64,000 nt of DNA from NCBI GenBank assembly GCA_020446425.1, contig JAGRES010000008.1, positions 124,001 to 188,000 of the forward strand, given 5' to 3'. The notes below the pieces were generated by a model. It did no database searches. It was not told the DNA's origin and saw nothing but the letters and a program-made list of their open reading frames with translations. Source of the DNA: Sphingobium sp. GTDB lineage: Bacteria; Pseudomonadota; Alphaproteobacteria; Sphingomonadales; Sphingomonadaceae. Each line of letters starts with the position of its first letter. Position 1 is the first letter of the stretch. A program made the position numbers and the translations under genes. Shown in pieces: positions 16,719 through 26,781 of the stretch.

Positions 16719-17891
16719 TCAGTTGTTATGCGCTTCGGCGGCGTCCTGCGGGCGCGTGAACGGATAGATCATGCTTCCATCCGGCGCGGCGGTGAAAGTC
16801 GTCTGGGTCGGATAGGCGAATTCCAGCCCCTCACGCGCGAACGCTTCGAGCACGGCCATACCGACCTTGTGCCGCATTGCCGCTGCCTCCGATACCTCAT
16901 GACCATGGACCACGAAAAAGCATTCATAGTCGAGGCTACTGGCGCCAAAGCCAAGAAATCCGGCGCGTACAAACTCCGCTCCGGCGCTTTCGATAGCCTG
17001 TTGCAGTATTTCCGGAACGCGTACGGCTTTCTCCGGCGGCGTTTGATAGATCACGCCCACAGGTAATGAGTAACGACGCTGCATGATGTCGGCGTAGTTG
17101 GTGATCTCCATCTCCAGCAGCCTGGCGTTGGAGATGATTTTCGAATCGCCTTCAATCGAGCGCAGCCGGGTGCTTTTCAGGCCAATATGCTCGACCGTGG
17201 CCATGGTCGTATCGTACTGGATCGTATCGCCCTGCCGGAACGGCTTGTCGAAAATGATCGAAAGTGCGGCAAACAGGTCCGAAAATATCCCCTGCGCGGC
17301 AAGGCCGATAGCGATGCCGCCAATGCCCAGACCAGCGACCAGACCGGTTACATTCACGCCCAGATTGTCGAGCACCATGATTGCCGCAATTGCAACCACC
17401 GCGAAGGTGACGAGCACCCGGATCAGGCCCATCGCGTTCGATAATGTCTCGCCGCTGCCGTCGTCGCCTGTCTTGCGTTCGATCAGGCCGATAATGAATT
17501 CCCGCGCCCAGAGCGCGCCCTGAAACACTGCGGAAATCGTGAAAACAAAGTGGATGGTGTTGAACAGAAGCGCTGGCGGGTCGGCATATCCAACCACCAG
17601 GCGGGCCGCTGCTATCGCCATGAACAGATGCGTGGTCTTGGATGCCGTTCTGCCTATCAGGGTTGCGAAGCTTATAGGGTCGTCACTGCGATTTTTCAGC
17701 CGAGTGAATGCGCGCCGCACCATCACCATGACGAAATAGAGAAGGAATGCGCCTGCACATGCCAGCAAAATCTCAGCAGAATGGCTGCCGATCCACTCGA
17801 GTCCACCCTTGGCGATTTTGTTTATACCTGCGGGTGTCGACAGGGAATAATGGATTAAGGCTACTTCATTTTCCAGGGCAGGCGATGTCAT
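16719..17891 (-). CDS. Small-conductance mechanosensitive channel (MscS family)
   Basis: 390-residue inner-membrane channel protecting against osmotic downshock. Four hydrophobic segments are visible (about 40-60, 85-105, 118-138, 160-182). The pore-lining glycine/alanine-rich helix follows (VAGLGIGGIAIGLAAQGIFSDLFA, about 185-208), then the beta domain starting PFRQGDTIQYD and a cytoplasmic alpha/beta domain. The N-terminal extension before the core is longer than in E. coli MscS. It converges with the epimerase gene; the two stop codons are 6 bases apart. Confidence 0.93.
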   Translation of the reverse strand: MTSPALENEVALIHYSLSTPAGINKIAKGGLEWIGSHSAEILLACAGAFLLYFVMVMVRRAFTRLKNRSDDPISFATLIGRTASKTTHLFMAIAAARLVVGYADPPALLFNTIHFVFTISAVFQGALWAREFIIGLIERKTGDDGSGETLSNAMGLIRVLVTFAVVAIAAIMVLDNLGVNVTGLVAGLGIGGIAIGLAAQGIFSDLFAALSIIFDKPFRQGDTIQYDTTMATVEHIGLKSTRLRSIEGDSKIISNARLLEMEITNYADIMQRRYSLPVGVIYQTPPEKAVRVPEILQQAIESAGAEFVRAGFLGFGASSLDYECFFVVHGHEVSEAAAMRHKVGMAVLEAFAREGLEFAYPTQTTFTAAPDGSMIYPFTRPQDAAEAHNN

Positions 17892-17939
17892 GATGGTTCG
17901 AGGCGCTCCGTCTCTGAATTACATTATTTGTTCCGAAAG

Positions 17940-19226
17940 CTAACGGTTTCGGGGCTGTTCCGTTCCCTTCAGCCACAATGCGATGAGGCTGATGATTGCG
18001 GCGGCGGACATATAAAGGCCGGCTGTCGCCACACCGTAGAGATCGACCAGCGCCTGTGCAACGATAGGCGCCAACGCCCCGCCAATGATACCGCCCAGAT
18101 TGAACGCAAACGACACGCCGGTATAGCGCAGCCTGATAGGAAACAGCGACGGCAGCCAGGCGCCTAGCGGACCATATACAAAACCCATGGCAAACAGGCC
18201 GATACTAAGCCCCGACCATATCAGGATATAATTGCCGCTGCCCAGAAGGCTCCCGAATGCCATGCCCATGGGTATCGTCATCAGGCAGCCAGCGATCAGC
18301 ACCCGCAATGGAGACGCTTTATCCGCCCACCATCCGGCCAGTATGATGCTGAGCGCCATGAACAGTATCGCGCCGAGTTGCAGCATCAGGAAATCGCTGC
18401 GCTCGACGCCCATCTGCACCGTGCCGTACCCCAGTGCAAAGGCCGTAGTGATATAGAAAATCGCGAAACAGGCGACGACGGCGAATGTACCAGCCAGCGT
18501 GGTGGCGAAATGGGTGCGCAGAATATCGGCCAGGGGCACGTGCGCGGTTTCCTCTTCGCTGCGCATCTGGGCATACTCGGGCGTTTCGGTCAGCTTGAGC
18601 CGGATCCACAGGCCAAGGATCACCAGTATTGCACTGGCGAGGAACGGCAGCCGCCAGCCCCAGTTATTGAAATCCGCGTCGCTGAGCCATGTGCCAAGCA
18701 ACAGGAAAAGGCCATTGGCAAAGATGAAACCCACCGGCGCGCCCAATTGCGGAAACATACCGAAGCGCGCGCGCCATCCCGGCGGCGCATTTTCGACCGC
18801 TAGCAAGGCGGCTCCACCCCATTCACCGCCAAGGCCAAAGCCCTGACCGAAACGCATCACGCACAGCAGCAGGGGCGCCCACCAGCCGATTGCCTGATAT
18901 GTCGGCAGAAAGGCGATGGCGAGCGTCGATCCGCCCATCAGCATCAACGACGCCACAAGCGTCGATTTGCGGCCGATCCGGTCGCCATAATGGCCGAAAA
19001 CAGCCGCACCCAGCGGCCGCGCAAAAAAAGCGACGGCGAAGCTGGCGTAAGCGGCAAGCAACTGCACCGAAGGCGATGATGCAGGAAAGAATAAGGGCCC
19101 AAACACCAGCGACGCCGCCGTTGCATAGATATAGAAATCGTAGAACTCGACAGCCGTACCAACCAAGCTGGCAGTCAAAACGCGTTTGTGCTGCCATACA
19201 GGATGAGCGGACAGGGCGGAACTCAT
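17940..19226 (-). CDS. MFS transporter, metabolite:proton symporter type
   Basis: 428-residue major facilitator with 12 predicted membrane helices. The MHS-family motifs are present: GTAVEFYDFYIYATAA near residue 22, ARPLGAAVFGHYGDRIGRKSTL near 70-95, and GFGLGGEWGGAA near 128. Relatives carry alpha-ketoglutarate, proline/betaine or shikimate; the substrate is not determined. The start codon overlaps the end of the upstream methyltransferase by 4 bases, so the two are co-transcribed although functionally unrelated. Confidence 0.92.
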   Translation of the reverse strand: MSSALSAHPVWQHKRVLTASLVGTAVEFYDFYIYATAASLVFGPLFFPASSPSVQLLAAYASFAVAFFARPLGAAVFGHYGDRIGRKSTLVASLMLMGGSTLAIAFLPTYQAIGWWAPLLLCVMRFGQGFGLGGEWGGAALLAVENAPPGWRARFGMFPQLGAPVGFIFANGLFLLLGTWLSDADFNNWGWRLPFLASAILVILGLWIRLKLTETPEYAQMRSEEETAHVPLADILRTHFATTLAGTFAVVACFAIFYITTAFALGYGTVQMGVERSDFLMLQLGAILFMALSIILAGWWADKASPLRVLIAGCLMTIPMGMAFGSLLGSGNYILIWSGLSIGLFAMGFVYGPLGAWLPSLFPIRLRYTGVSFAFNLGGIIGGALAPIVAQALVDLYGVATAGLYMSAAAIISLIALWLKGTEQPRNR

Positions 19227-20032
19227 GTCCGACTCCTGAACTGGTTGCGGATCTCATAGGCCATGACTGCGGTCGCCACTGCAGCGTTCAGGCTGTCCGC
19301 CTTGCCCATCATCGGGATTTTGACGAGCAGGTCGCATTCTTGCTCATAGGCCTCCGGCAAGCCTTGCGCCTCGTTACCGACCAGCAGAAAGGCAGGGGCC
19401 TTGTATACCGGCTGCTGATAATCCTGATCGGTATTGAGACTGGTGCCGATCAGCACGCCTTCGCCCACCCGCAACCAGTTCACAAACTCTTCCCAGCGGC
19501 AATGCGCTATTTTCTGCGTGAATAATGCACCCATGCTGGCCCGGACGGACTCCACCGAAAAGGGGTCAACACAGTCGTCCACCAATATCAGCCCGCCAGC
19601 GCCCACTGCATCACCCGTGCGTAATATGGTTCCCAGATTGCCGGGATCGCGCAGGGATTGGGCGACAATCCATATATCGGACTCGCTTCTGTCCAGTTCC
19701 TGCAGGGGGGTGAGGCGATCCGGATAGACCCCGACCAGCGTCTGGGGGTTATCCTTGCCGGATATCTTCGAGAGAATGTCGGCATTGGTGGCGATGACTT
19801 CGCCTCCCGCGGTATCAACAGCCTCAACCAGTTGCCGGGCGAGGGGGTGCAGATCATTTTCTTCGCCCGCATGGAACAGCGTCTCGGGCAAAAACCCGCA
19901 TTCCCGCGCTTCTGTCAATATGCGCAGCCCCTCGGCGAGATAGAGACCTTCACGCTTGCGGTGCTTCTTTTCACGCAGAGAGCGGACACGCTTCACAAGC
20001 GGATTGGAAAAGCCGGTTATTTCACGTCGCAC
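19223..20032 (-). CDS. SpoU/TrmH-family RNA 2'-O-methyltransferase
   Basis: 269-residue knotted (SPOUT) methyltransferase that probably modifies a ribose in rRNA (RlmB-like) or tRNA. An N-terminal RNA-binding domain (about 1-105, KRVRSLREKKHRKREGLYLAEG) precedes the catalytic domain. All three SpoU motifs are present: DPGNLGTILRT near 130, LLVGNEAQGLP near 218, and IPMMGKADSLNAAVATAV near 238. It has a 4-base overlap with the MFS gene downstream and 17 bases separate its start from ptsH. Confidence 0.92.
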   Translation of the reverse strand: MRREITGFSNPLVKRVRSLREKKHRKREGLYLAEGLRILTEARECGFLPETLFHAGEENDLHPLARQLVEAVDTAGGEVIATNADILSKISGKDNPQTLVGVYPDRLTPLQELDRSESDIWIVAQSLRDPGNLGTILRTGDAVGAGGLILVDDCVDPFSVESVRASMGALFTQKIAHCRWEEFVNWLRVGEGVLIGTSLNTDQDYQQPVYKAPAFLLVGNEAQGLPEAYEQECDLLVKIPMMGKADSLNAAVATAVMAYEIRNQFRSRT

Positions 20033-20049
20033 GACAGCCGTATGACCCG

Positions 20050-20316
20050 CTATTCTTCACCGAACTTGTCTTCGACCAGGGCGACAAGCCGTTGCAGTGC
20101 ATCTTCATGGGCATCGCCCTCGGCCGCGATGGTAATGGAATCCCCCATGGCCGCGCCAAGCATCATCAGCCCCATGATGGATGTGCCGGTGACATGAGAG
20201 CCATCTTTGGAAACGGTGATACGGGCTTGCATCTGGCTGGCGAGAGTGACGAATTTTGCGCTGGCACGGGCGTGCAGGCCGCGTTTGTTGCGTATCTCCA
20301 CTTCCCGGCTGATCAT
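20050..20316 (-). CDS. ptsH: HPr phosphocarrier protein
   Basis: 88-residue HPr of the phosphotransferase system. The phosphoryl-carrying histidine is His15 in GLHARASAKFV. The HprK target serine is Ser46 in GTSIMGLMML, so both control sites are intact. The gene abuts the EIIA gene upstream (0-base gap). No enzyme I or membrane permease is in the window, fitting a regulatory PTS as known in other alphaproteobacteria. Confidence 0.96.
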   Translation of the reverse strand: MISREVEIRNKRGLHARASAKFVTLASQMQARITVSKDGSHVTGTSIMGLMMLGAAMGDSITIAAEGDAHEDALQRLVALVEDKFGEE

Positions 20317-20721
20317 CTACCGATTTGCTCCCAACAATTCGGATGCCACGCTAATATATTTTTGCCCTGCATCGCGTGCGGCGGCGACGGCGTCAACAAC
20401 ATTCATGACCTTGCGCGCACTTTCAAGGCGGATGAGCATCGGCAGATTCACGCCTGCCACGACCTCTATTTCGCCTGCTTTCAGCAATGAGATTGCCAGA
20501 TTCGAAGGGGTTCCGCCGAACAAGTCAGTCAACAGGATAACGCCGGCGCCATCATTGACGCGCTCGACGGCCTGGGCGATTTCCGTCCGCCGGGTTTCCA
20601 TATCGTCTTCGGGACCGATGCAGATGGTTTCGATCGCCTTTTGCGGGCCGACCACATGCTCCATTGCCACGCGGAACTCCGCCGCAAGCTGCCCATGTGT
20701 GACCAAAACCAGACCAATCAT
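20317..20721 (-). CDS. PTS EIIA component, mannose family
   Basis: 134-residue EIIA-Man domain without any fused IIB part. The phosphorylated histidine is His9 in LVLVTHGQLAAEF. The LLTDLFGGTPSNLA motif near residue 65-78 is the family signature. In alphaproteobacteria such lone EIIA proteins are phosphorylated by HPr and act in regulation rather than sugar uptake. It lies 2 bases downstream of rapZ. Confidence 0.95.
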   Translation of the reverse strand: MIGLVLVTHGQLAAEFRVAMEHVVGPQKAIETICIGPEDDMETRRTEIAQAVERVNDGAGVILLTDLFGGTPSNLAISLLKAGEIEVVAGVNLPMLIRLESARKVMNVVDAVAAARDAGQKYISVASELLGANR

Positions 20722-20723
20722 TT

Positions 20724-21668
20724 TTAGTGTTCGTCCTGACTTACGTTATTATTGGTTGTGCGACCTTGGCCGGAATTGCCCTGAGCGTGCGATTCCATGT
20801 TGCGGTGCAAGACCGTGGGGGAAAAACCGGCGTCGCGCAAGTGCCTCGCGACACGTTCGGCTACATGAACGGACCGGTGTCTCCCCCCGGTACAACCAAA
20901 GGCAATGGTCACGTATGATTTTCCCTGTGCCTGATATCGCGGCAACAATGTGCAGAGAAGATTTTCAATCTGCCCGACGGTCTCTTCATAGGCTGTGTCT
21001 TGCGCGATATACGCGGCTACAGCGTCGTTCTTGCCAGTAAGAGGGCGCAGTTCGTCATCCCAATGAGGATTGCGCAGATAGCGCACGTCGAACACCAGAT
21101 CGGCATTGCGCGGCATCCCGCGGGAAAAACCGAAAGATAAAATTGTGATGACCGTCTGGTCTTTCGCATCTTCGGCAAAACGCTGCCTGATCTCATGTTG
21201 AAGGTCATTCACCGTCATCGCCGTCGTGTCGACCAGCTGATCTGACCAGCGGCGCAGAGGCTCGGTCAGTTCGCGTTCCCGGGCGATACCGTCGGCAGCG
21301 GGGCGGTCCTGCGCCATGGGGTGCCGCCGCCGCGTCTCCGTATAACGGCGTTCCAGCTCGGCTCCCGCGCAATCGAGAAACAGTGTGCCGATGTGCCAGC
21401 CATGATCGTCACGCAAGGCCTTTATGCGCTGGGTCAAGGCGGCGGCGTCGAAACCTCTAGTGCGTGCGTCTATACCCACCGCGAGAGGCCTGCTGCGATC
21501 TTGGGCATCTTGGGTCAGGGGCGCATCAAGCAACCTGTCGAGCAGCATCACCGGCAGATTATCGACGGTCTCCCATCCCATATCCTCCAGCGTGCGAAGC
21601 GCGGTCGATTTTCCCGCGCCCGACATACCGGATACCAGCAATATGGATTTGGTGCTGTCGTCGCTCAT
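20724..21668 (-). CDS. rapZ: RNase adapter / nucleotide-binding protein RapZ
   Basis: P-loop protein of the RapZ (YvcJ) family, which in E. coli delivers the GlmZ small RNA to RNase E; the target in alphaproteobacteria is not established. Walker A is GMSGAGKS (residues 14-21). The conserved VGIDARTRGFD lies near 70, and the C-terminal GCTGGRHRSVHVAERVA block is intact. The start is set at the ATG overlapping the hprK stop by 4 bases, giving 314 residues; an open frame continues 38 codons further upstream inside hprK without family support. A polar 20-residue tail follows the core. Confidence 0.94.
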   Translation of the reverse strand: MSDDSTKSILLVSGMSGAGKSTALRTLEDMGWETVDNLPVMLLDRLLDAPLTQDAQDRSRPLAVGIDARTRGFDAAALTQRIKALRDDHGWHIGTLFLDCAGAELERRYTETRRRHPMAQDRPAADGIARERELTEPLRRWSDQLVDTTAMTVNDLQHEIRQRFAEDAKDQTVITILSFGFSRGMPRNADLVFDVRYLRNPHWDDELRPLTGKNDAVAAYIAQDTAYEETVGQIENLLCTLLPRYQAQGKSYVTIAFGCTGGRHRSVHVAERVARHLRDAGFSPTVLHRNMESHAQGNSGQGRTTNNNVSQDEH

Positions 21669-22162
21669 ATGGTGCTTTGTTCCGATACAGGTTTGATTGC
21701 TCTTGCCAGCGCCAGCTCTACTTTGAGAGGCGCGCTCGCTTCCAGTAACCCCAACCGTAATAGCGGCAATGCGACGCCGCATATATCACGCAGTTCGGGG
21801 ACAAGGGGGATGCGTTCTGCCGTCATACCGGGTTCCAACGCTTTCACCAGCAATGCGACTTTTGCGTGATCAACGCAGGGAAGGGGCTCTATTCCTATTC
21901 CGCGAATTTCCATCATGCCTTTGATCGTCATTGGCGCGGAGGCGATTACTGCACCATTTTCGGCGTGAACATGGGTATAGTCGTCGCTGACTAACATGGC
22001 GCCCCGGTCGACCAGGCGCAGGGCGAGGTCGGATTTTCCCGAGCCACTGGGGCCGGCGATAAGGACTCCGTGCCCGTTGATAGCGATACTTGTGGCGTGC
22101 ACTGCGCCTTCAAAAGATGCGCGCGCATAGGTTCCGGCATTTTCGGCACTCAGCTCTGTCAT
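21665..22162 (-). CDS. hprK: HPr kinase/phosphorylase, short alphaproteobacterial form
   Basis: 165-residue protein equal to the C-terminal catalytic domain of Bacillus HprK; the N-terminal domain is absent, as usual in alphaproteobacteria. Walker A is GPSGSGKS (37-44), the aspartate pair is DD at 60-61, and the HprK signature is MEIRGIGI near 84-91. It should phosphorylate or dephosphorylate Ser46 of the HPr encoded nearby. It overlaps chvG and rapZ by 4 bases each. Confidence 0.94.
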   Translation of the reverse strand: MTELSAENAGTYARASFEGAVHATSIAINGHGVLIAGPSGSGKSDLALRLVDRGAMLVSDDYTHVHAENGAVIASAPMTIKGMMEIRGIGIEPLPCVDHAKVALLVKALEPGMTAERIPLVPELRDICGVALPLLRLGLLEASAPLKVELALARAIKPVSEQSTI

Positions 22163-23751
22163 TCGGAGCCGATTCCGGGGTCACCGAGGTGGGCCAGCGG
22201 CAGATAGAGGTCGAATCGTGCTCCGCTGGCGTCATCTTCCCGGTCCGCGATCATGATCTTGCCCTGATGGCCCTCGACGATACTTCGGGCGATGGCGAGG
22301 CCAAGGCCGCTATGTTTGCCAAAGCCTTCGCCCTCCGGGCGTACGCTATGAAAGCGCCGGAATACGGTTTCTCGCTCGGAAGGGGGCACGCCCGGTCCTT
22401 CGTCTTCCACGCTGACGAGTACTTCGCTGTCCGCCACCGTGGCCGTAACCTGAACCAGCCCACCTTTCGGGGAGAAGGAAACGGCGTTGTCCAGCAGATT
22501 GTCGATGACCAGCGCAAGCCGCGATTCCTCGCCCATGACCACGGCGACATCGCGCCGGGGGCGGGCGAAGGCCATTCGCACATTATTGGGGATTCCGCGT
22601 GCCTCACGGGCAACAATCATATTTTCGATAAGCTGGCCCAGATCTACTGGCTCGAAACGTGTGCGGGAAAGCTGCGCATCAATGCGCGATGCCTCTGCAA
22701 TGTCTGTCACAAGACGATCGAGCCTTCGCACATCGTCCTTGGCGATATCCAGCAATTGCTTTTTCAGCTCGGGCTTTGCCACTGACTCTAGCCCATCCAG
22801 CGCCGAACGTAGCGATGCTATCGGGTTTTTGAGTTCGTGGCTGACATCGGCGGCAAAGCTGTCCGTCGCATCTATGCGGTGACGCAAAGCCTGTGTCATA
22901 TCGGATATAGAGCGGGCCAGAGCGCCGATTTCATCCCGGCGGGAGGGAAGGCGTGGCACGGTTACCTGCCGTGCACGGCCCAGGCGCACGCGTGCGGCCG
23001 CGCGCGCCAGCCTTTGCAACGGGGTCACGATAGTGCGCGCGAGGAACAGGGAGAGGGCTATCGACGCCATGATGGCGGAGGCCAGCACCAGCCCGAGGCG
23101 CAACCGCTCTGCACGCACGGTGCGCGTAATATCGCGTGCATTGATGACGGAGAGTATCGACTCGCCGTTGTCGAGTTTGACGGCGCCGCTGATCATCGGC
23201 GTGCGGTCGGGCGCGTAGCTTGCACTTGCCACAGCCTGGCCGGCCTTTGCTGCGGAGGAAATGGCTGGCCAGTTCTGCGCCTGATCCACTTCAGGCTCAC
23301 GAAACGGAGGTATCGGGTCGGCGCTGACAATACCATCCACCATCCTGTCGAGAAAGCGGGCGACATGCCGTTTCAATGCTTCTTCCTCGGGATCGACCAG
23401 ATCATAGTCCGGGCCGCCCGCTTGCGCCGTATCGAATGTAAGGCGGCCATCGGGAGCATATATGCGCATGCGCTCTCCGGTCTCATTCGCGAAAGCGAGT
23501 GCCATGTCCTCATGCTTGTCTATCGAGGTATGGCGGGCAAGGGTGCGCAGCAGATTCAGCCTGTTTTCCGATTGGGCCAGGCGCTCGTCAATGACACGCA
23601 GGCGGTAGCTGTCGATGTAGAAGAATCCGCCCGCAAGCAGCGCAAGCGCGATGATGTTCACGGCCAATATGCGCCATGCCAGACTGACTCCACCCTCCCA
23701 TGGGAGGCGGACCAGTTTTCTACTCCTCTGAAAATCTGTATCCGGCGCCAT
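22159..23751 (-). CDS. chvG: Sensor histidine kinase ChvG
   Basis: 530-residue membrane sensor. One membrane helix lies at about 25-47 and a second at about 218-240, enclosing a periplasmic domain of roughly 170 residues. A HAMP segment follows (about 240-290), then the HisKA domain with phospho-acceptor His305 in DVSHELKNP and the ATPase boxes ([26 protein letters not shown]). In related bacteria ChvG senses acid or periplasmic stress through ExoR. The annotated ATG lies inside the 3' end of chvI (32-base overlap). No in-frame ATG or GTG is near by, so a rarer start codon just downstream is possible. Confidence 0.93.
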   Translation of the reverse strand: MAPDTDFQRSRKLVRLPWEGGVSLAWRILAVNIIALALLAGGFFYIDSYRLRVIDERLAQSENRLNLLRTLARHTSIDKHEDMALAFANETGERMRIYAPDGRLTFDTAQAGGPDYDLVDPEEEALKRHVARFLDRMVDGIVSADPIPPFREPEVDQAQNWPAISSAAKAGQAVASASYAPDRTPMISGAVKLDNGESILSVINARDITRTVRAERLRLGLVLASAIMASIALSLFLARTIVTPLQRLARAAARVRLGRARQVTVPRLPSRRDEIGALARSISDMTQALRHRIDATDSFAADVSHELKNPIASLRSALDGLESVAKPELKKQLLDIAKDDVRRLDRLVTDIAEASRIDAQLSRTRFEPVDLGQLIENMIVAREARGIPNNVRMAFARPRRDVAVVMGEESRLALVIDNLLDNAVSFSPKGGLVQVTATVADSEVLVSVEDEGPGVPPSERETVFRRFHSVRPEGEGFGKHSGLGLAIARSIVEGHQGKIMIADREDDASGARFDLYLPLAHLGDPGIGSE

Positions 23752-24433
23752 ACAGCGTATCTATAGCGTTGAAATCGGAATCAGCCTCACGAAATTTTCG
23801 CCTCAGGCGCTTGATATGGCTGTCGATCGTCCGATCGTCGACATAGACATCGTCCTGATATGCGATATCCATCAACTGGTTGCGGTTTTTGACTACGCCC
23901 GGCCGCGAAGCCAGCGCTTCGAGGATCATGAATTCCGTTACTGTCAGGGTTATGGGCTGCCCCGCCCATTTGACGATATGCCTGTCAGGGTCCATTTCGA
24001 GCCTGCCGCGCACCATCGGTTCCGACATGGTTTCCGTCACCATTGGCTGGCTGTTCAATTCCACGCGGCGCAAAATCGCCCTGATTCGCGCGATCAGCAG
24101 GCGCTGCGAGAATGGCTTGGCGATATAATCGTCCGCGCCCATGGCGAGGCCGAGGGCCTCATCCAGCTCGTCGGTCTTCGATGTCAAAAAGATAAATGGT
24201 ATCTGGCTTTTTTCGCGCAGTCGGCGCAGCAGCTCTACTCCATCCATTCGCGGCATTTTGATATCGCAGACGACGAGATCGGCTGGATTATCCTGTAACG
24301 TCTTCAGTGCAAGTTCCGGGTCGGTATAGAGCCGTGTAACGAAACCTTCTGATTGAAGGGCGATGGACAGCGAGGCGAGAATATTTCGATCATCGTCGAT
24401 CAGTGCGATGGAAGGCGCGCTGTTATCATTCAT
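23720..24433 (-). CDS. chvI: Response regulator ChvI
   Basis: 237-residue OmpR-family regulator. The receiver domain has the acidic pocket LIDDDR and phospho-acceptor Asp57 ([12 protein letters not shown]). The winged-helix DNA-binding domain (about 140-237) contains the [20 protein letters not shown] recognition region. Partner of ChvG encoded just downstream. It is divergent from pckA, a known ChvI/ChvG-linked gene in Agrobacterium and Sinorhizobium. Confidence 0.95.
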   Translation of the reverse strand: MNDNSAPSIALIDDDRNILASLSIALQSEGFVTRLYTDPELALKTLQDNPADLVVCDIKMPRMDGVELLRRLREKSQIPFIFLTSKTDELDEALGLAMGADDYIAKPFSQRLLIARIRAILRRVELNSQPMVTETMSEPMVRGRLEMDPDRHIVKWAGQPITLTVTEFMILEALASRPGVVKNRNQLMDIAYQDDVYVDDRTIDSHIKRLRRKFREADSDFNAIDTLYGAGYRFSEE

Positions 24434-24540
24434 TATGAATATTCGCCCAATTGATTAAGATTATCAGGGCGCTGACTAGCTCAATGACCTGTAATCCGCA
24501 ATCTTAACCCTCTTTTTGTGTCCGTTAAGCATGAGAAAGT

Positions 24541-24569
24541 TTGACGAAAGCGGGCCATATGCGTATGCG
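24541..24569 (+). promoter_or_regulatory. Candidate sigma-70 promoter of pckA
   Basis: TTGACG at 24541-24546 and TATGCG at 24564-24569 are separated by 17 bases, about 120 bases before the pckA start. The chvI-pckA gap of 252 bases shows no other clear element. Prediction from consensus only. Confidence 0.35.
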
Positions 24570-24685
24570 CGAAGGAGGTTGGCTCCGCTCCAATGTGCGA
24601 CCCACGCGAGCGCTGCAGCCGGAACAAGGCAGGTTCGTCTTATGCGAACCCATGCCTGAAAACGAAAATTTTAAAGGAGAAGCGC

Positions 24686-26296
24686 GTGCAGGCGTATTCC
24701 TCTACGTCCCTGGAGGATCAGGGCATTATTACCGGCGCAGAATTGAACTGGAATCTGGGCACCGGTCCCCTTGTGGAAGCAGCAATCCGAAACGGTGAAG
24801 GCATATTGGCCAAGGACGGCCCGCTCGTTGTCGAGACCGGCAAGCACACCGGGCGTTCGGCAAGCGACAAATTCATCGTACGCGATGCCGAAACGGAAAA
24901 CACGGTTTGGTGGGGTAAGACCAACGTGCCCATGTCACCGGAGCATTTCGCGGCGCTGAAGGCCGATTTCCTGGCCGAGCTGGCGCACAAAGACAAACTC
25001 TACGTCGCCGACCTATATGGCGGTTCTCAGCCGGAATATCGCGTCAAAGTGCGTGTGATCAATCAGTTCGCCTGGCACAACCTGTTCATTCGCACGCTTC
25101 TGGTTCGTCCGGAAGCCAGCGAACTGGCCGACTTTGCGCCGGAATACACGATTATCGACCTGCCTTATTTCAAGGCTGACCCGGCCCGTCATGGCTGTCG
25201 CAGCGAAACGGTGATCGCCGTGAACTTCAGCGAGAAGCTGATCCTGATTGGCGGCACGCGCTATGCGGGTGAGATGAAGAAGTCCGTATTCGGCATTCTC
25301 AACTATCTGCTGCCTGAAAAAGGTGTGATGCCGATGCACTGCTCGGCCAATATCGGCCCGAAAGGCGATACGGCCATCTTCTTCGGCCTGTCCGGTACTG
25401 GCAAGACCACATTGTCTGCCGATGCCAGCCGTACGCTGATTGGCGATGACGAGCATGGCTGGTCCGATACAGCCGTCTTCAACTTTGAAGGCGGTTGCTA
25501 TGCGAAGATGATCAAGCTTTCCGCCGAGGCGGAGCCGGAAATCTACGCCACGACCAAGCGTTTTGGCACGGTTCTGGAAAATGTCGTGATCGACCCGGTA
25601 ACCCGTGAGATCGACCTGGATGACAACAGCCTCGCAGAGAACAGCCGTGGCTCCTATCCGATTGATTTCATTCCCAATGCGTCTGAAGACAATCTGGGCC
25701 CGGTACCGAAGAACATCATCTTCCTGACCGCAGATGCCTATGGCGTATTGCCGCCGATCGCGCGTCTGACGCCCGATCAGGCCATGTATCACTTCCTTTC
25801 GGGATACACGGCGCGTGTCGCAGGTACGGAAATCGGTGTGACCGAACCGAGCGCGACCTTCTCGACCTGCTTTGGTGCACCGTTCATGCCGCGTCATCCC
25901 AGCGTGTACGGCAACCTGCTCAAGGAGCGTATTCACAAAGGTGGCGTGACCTGCTGGCTGGTCAACACCGGCTGGACCGGCGGCAAATATGGCGTAGGCA
26001 GCCGCATGCCGATCAAGGTAACTCGCGCGCTGCTCAACGCGGCGCTCGATGGCAGCCTCAATGGCGTTCAGTTCCGCCGTGATCCGTTCTTCGGGTTTGA
26101 AGTGCCTGTATCCGTATCCGGTGTCGACGATCAGATCCTCGATCCCCGCGCGACATGGAGCGATAAGGCAGCTTATGATGAAACCGCCGCCAAGCTGGTG
26201 CAGCAGTTCGTCGACAACTTTGCGCAGTTCGCTGAGCATGTCGATGAATCGGTACGCGACGCGGCACCGGTAGCGACATTGGCTGCTGCCGAATAA
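24686..26296 (+). CDS. pckA: Phosphoenolpyruvate carboxykinase (ATP)
   Basis: Converts oxaloacetate to phosphoenolpyruvate, the first committed step of gluconeogenesis. 536 residues. The kinase P-loop is [11 protein letters not shown], and the ATP-type family signature is LIGDDEHGW followed by NFEGGCYAK. The start is taken as the GTG with AAAGGAG eight bases before it; an ATG 31 codons upstream would add a poorly conserved leader. The gene is divergent from chvI and followed by a strong terminator. Confidence 0.95.
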   Translation: MQAYSSTSLEDQGIITGAELNWNLGTGPLVEAAIRNGEGILAKDGPLVVETGKHTGRSASDKFIVRDAETENTVWWGKTNVPMSPEHFAALKADFLAELAHKDKLYVADLYGGSQPEYRVKVRVINQFAWHNLFIRTLLVRPEASELADFAPEYTIIDLPYFKADPARHGCRSETVIAVNFSEKLILIGGTRYAGEMKKSVFGILNYLLPEKGVMPMHCSANIGPKGDTAIFFGLSGTGKTTLSADASRTLIGDDEHGWSDTAVFNFEGGCYAKMIKLSAEAEPEIYATTKRFGTVLENVVIDPVTREIDLDDNSLAENSRGSYPIDFIPNASEDNLGPVPKNIIFLTADAYGVLPPIARLTPDQAMYHFLSGYTARVAGTEIGVTEPSATFSTCFGAPFMPRHPSVYGNLLKERIHKGGVTCWLVNTGWTGGKYGVGSRMPIKVTRALLNAALDGSLNGVQFRRDPFFGFEVPVSVSGVDDQILDPRATWSDKAAYDETAAKLVQQFVDNFAQFAEHVDESVRDAAPVATLAAAE

Positions 26297-26321
26297 TAAC
26301 TCGGTAGCTAATCAACAGTTT

Positions 26322-26354
26322 AAGGCGCGGAGACCCAGGTTTTCCGCGCCTTTT
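26322..26354 (+). terminator. Intrinsic terminator of pckA
   Basis: AAGGCGCGGA at 26322-26331 pairs perfectly over 10 bases with TCCGCGCCTT at 26343-26352, with TTTT at the end of the second arm. It starts 25 bases after the pckA stop codon. Confidence 0.88.
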
Positions 26355-26439
26355 GCTATGCGTGCGTCGCCCGGGGACCTGAACTGTGCTAAAGTGTACC
26401 GAGCCGAATTCGCGGCTTATGCATGGGGAGACACGCGAC

Positions 26440-26757
26440 ATGCTCGATAAGCTTCTGGAAAATGTGGACGATCTTGCCGAGAAGCTCGGCCTGCCTGCCG
26501 ATCAGGCGAAAGCCATTGCCGATTCGCTGCAGGGCAAGCTTGGGGACGGCGGTGACCAGATCAGCGCGCTGATGGAAACGGCGCAGGAACATGGTCTGTC
26601 GCTGGACAAAATTCAGGGCCTTATCGGCAATCTCGGCATCGACGCCGATGCATTGCTGGAGAAAGCGGGTGACCTGCTAGGTGAAGGCGACGACGGCGCT
26701 CAAGGCGCGCTCGGCGGATTGCTGGGAGCAGCCAAGGGGCTCTTCGGCAAAAGCTGA
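26440..26757 (+). CDS. Small acidic protein of unknown function
   Basis: 105 residues, no family recognised. The first two thirds are helical and acidic (MLDKLLENVDDLAEKLGLP, DKIQGLIGNLGIDADALL) with heptad-like leucines; the tail is glycine-rich (GALGGLLGAAKGLFGKS). No signal peptide or membrane segment. The start is chosen because GGGGAGA stands 8 bases before this ATG; in-frame starts 7 and 18 codons upstream are less likely. It stands alone between the pckA terminator and the nfeD gene. Confidence 0.75.
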   Translation: MLDKLLENVDDLAEKLGLPADQAKAIADSLQGKLGDGGDQISALMETAQEHGLSLDKIQGLIGNLGIDADALLEKAGDLLGEGDDGAQGALGGLLGAAKGLFGKS

Positions 26758-26781
26758 TTTTCTGTAGCCTTGTATGTGGAG

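Noticed and set aside
25013..26239. A 408-codon minus-strand frame
   Set aside because: Antisense to pckA; no conserved motif.
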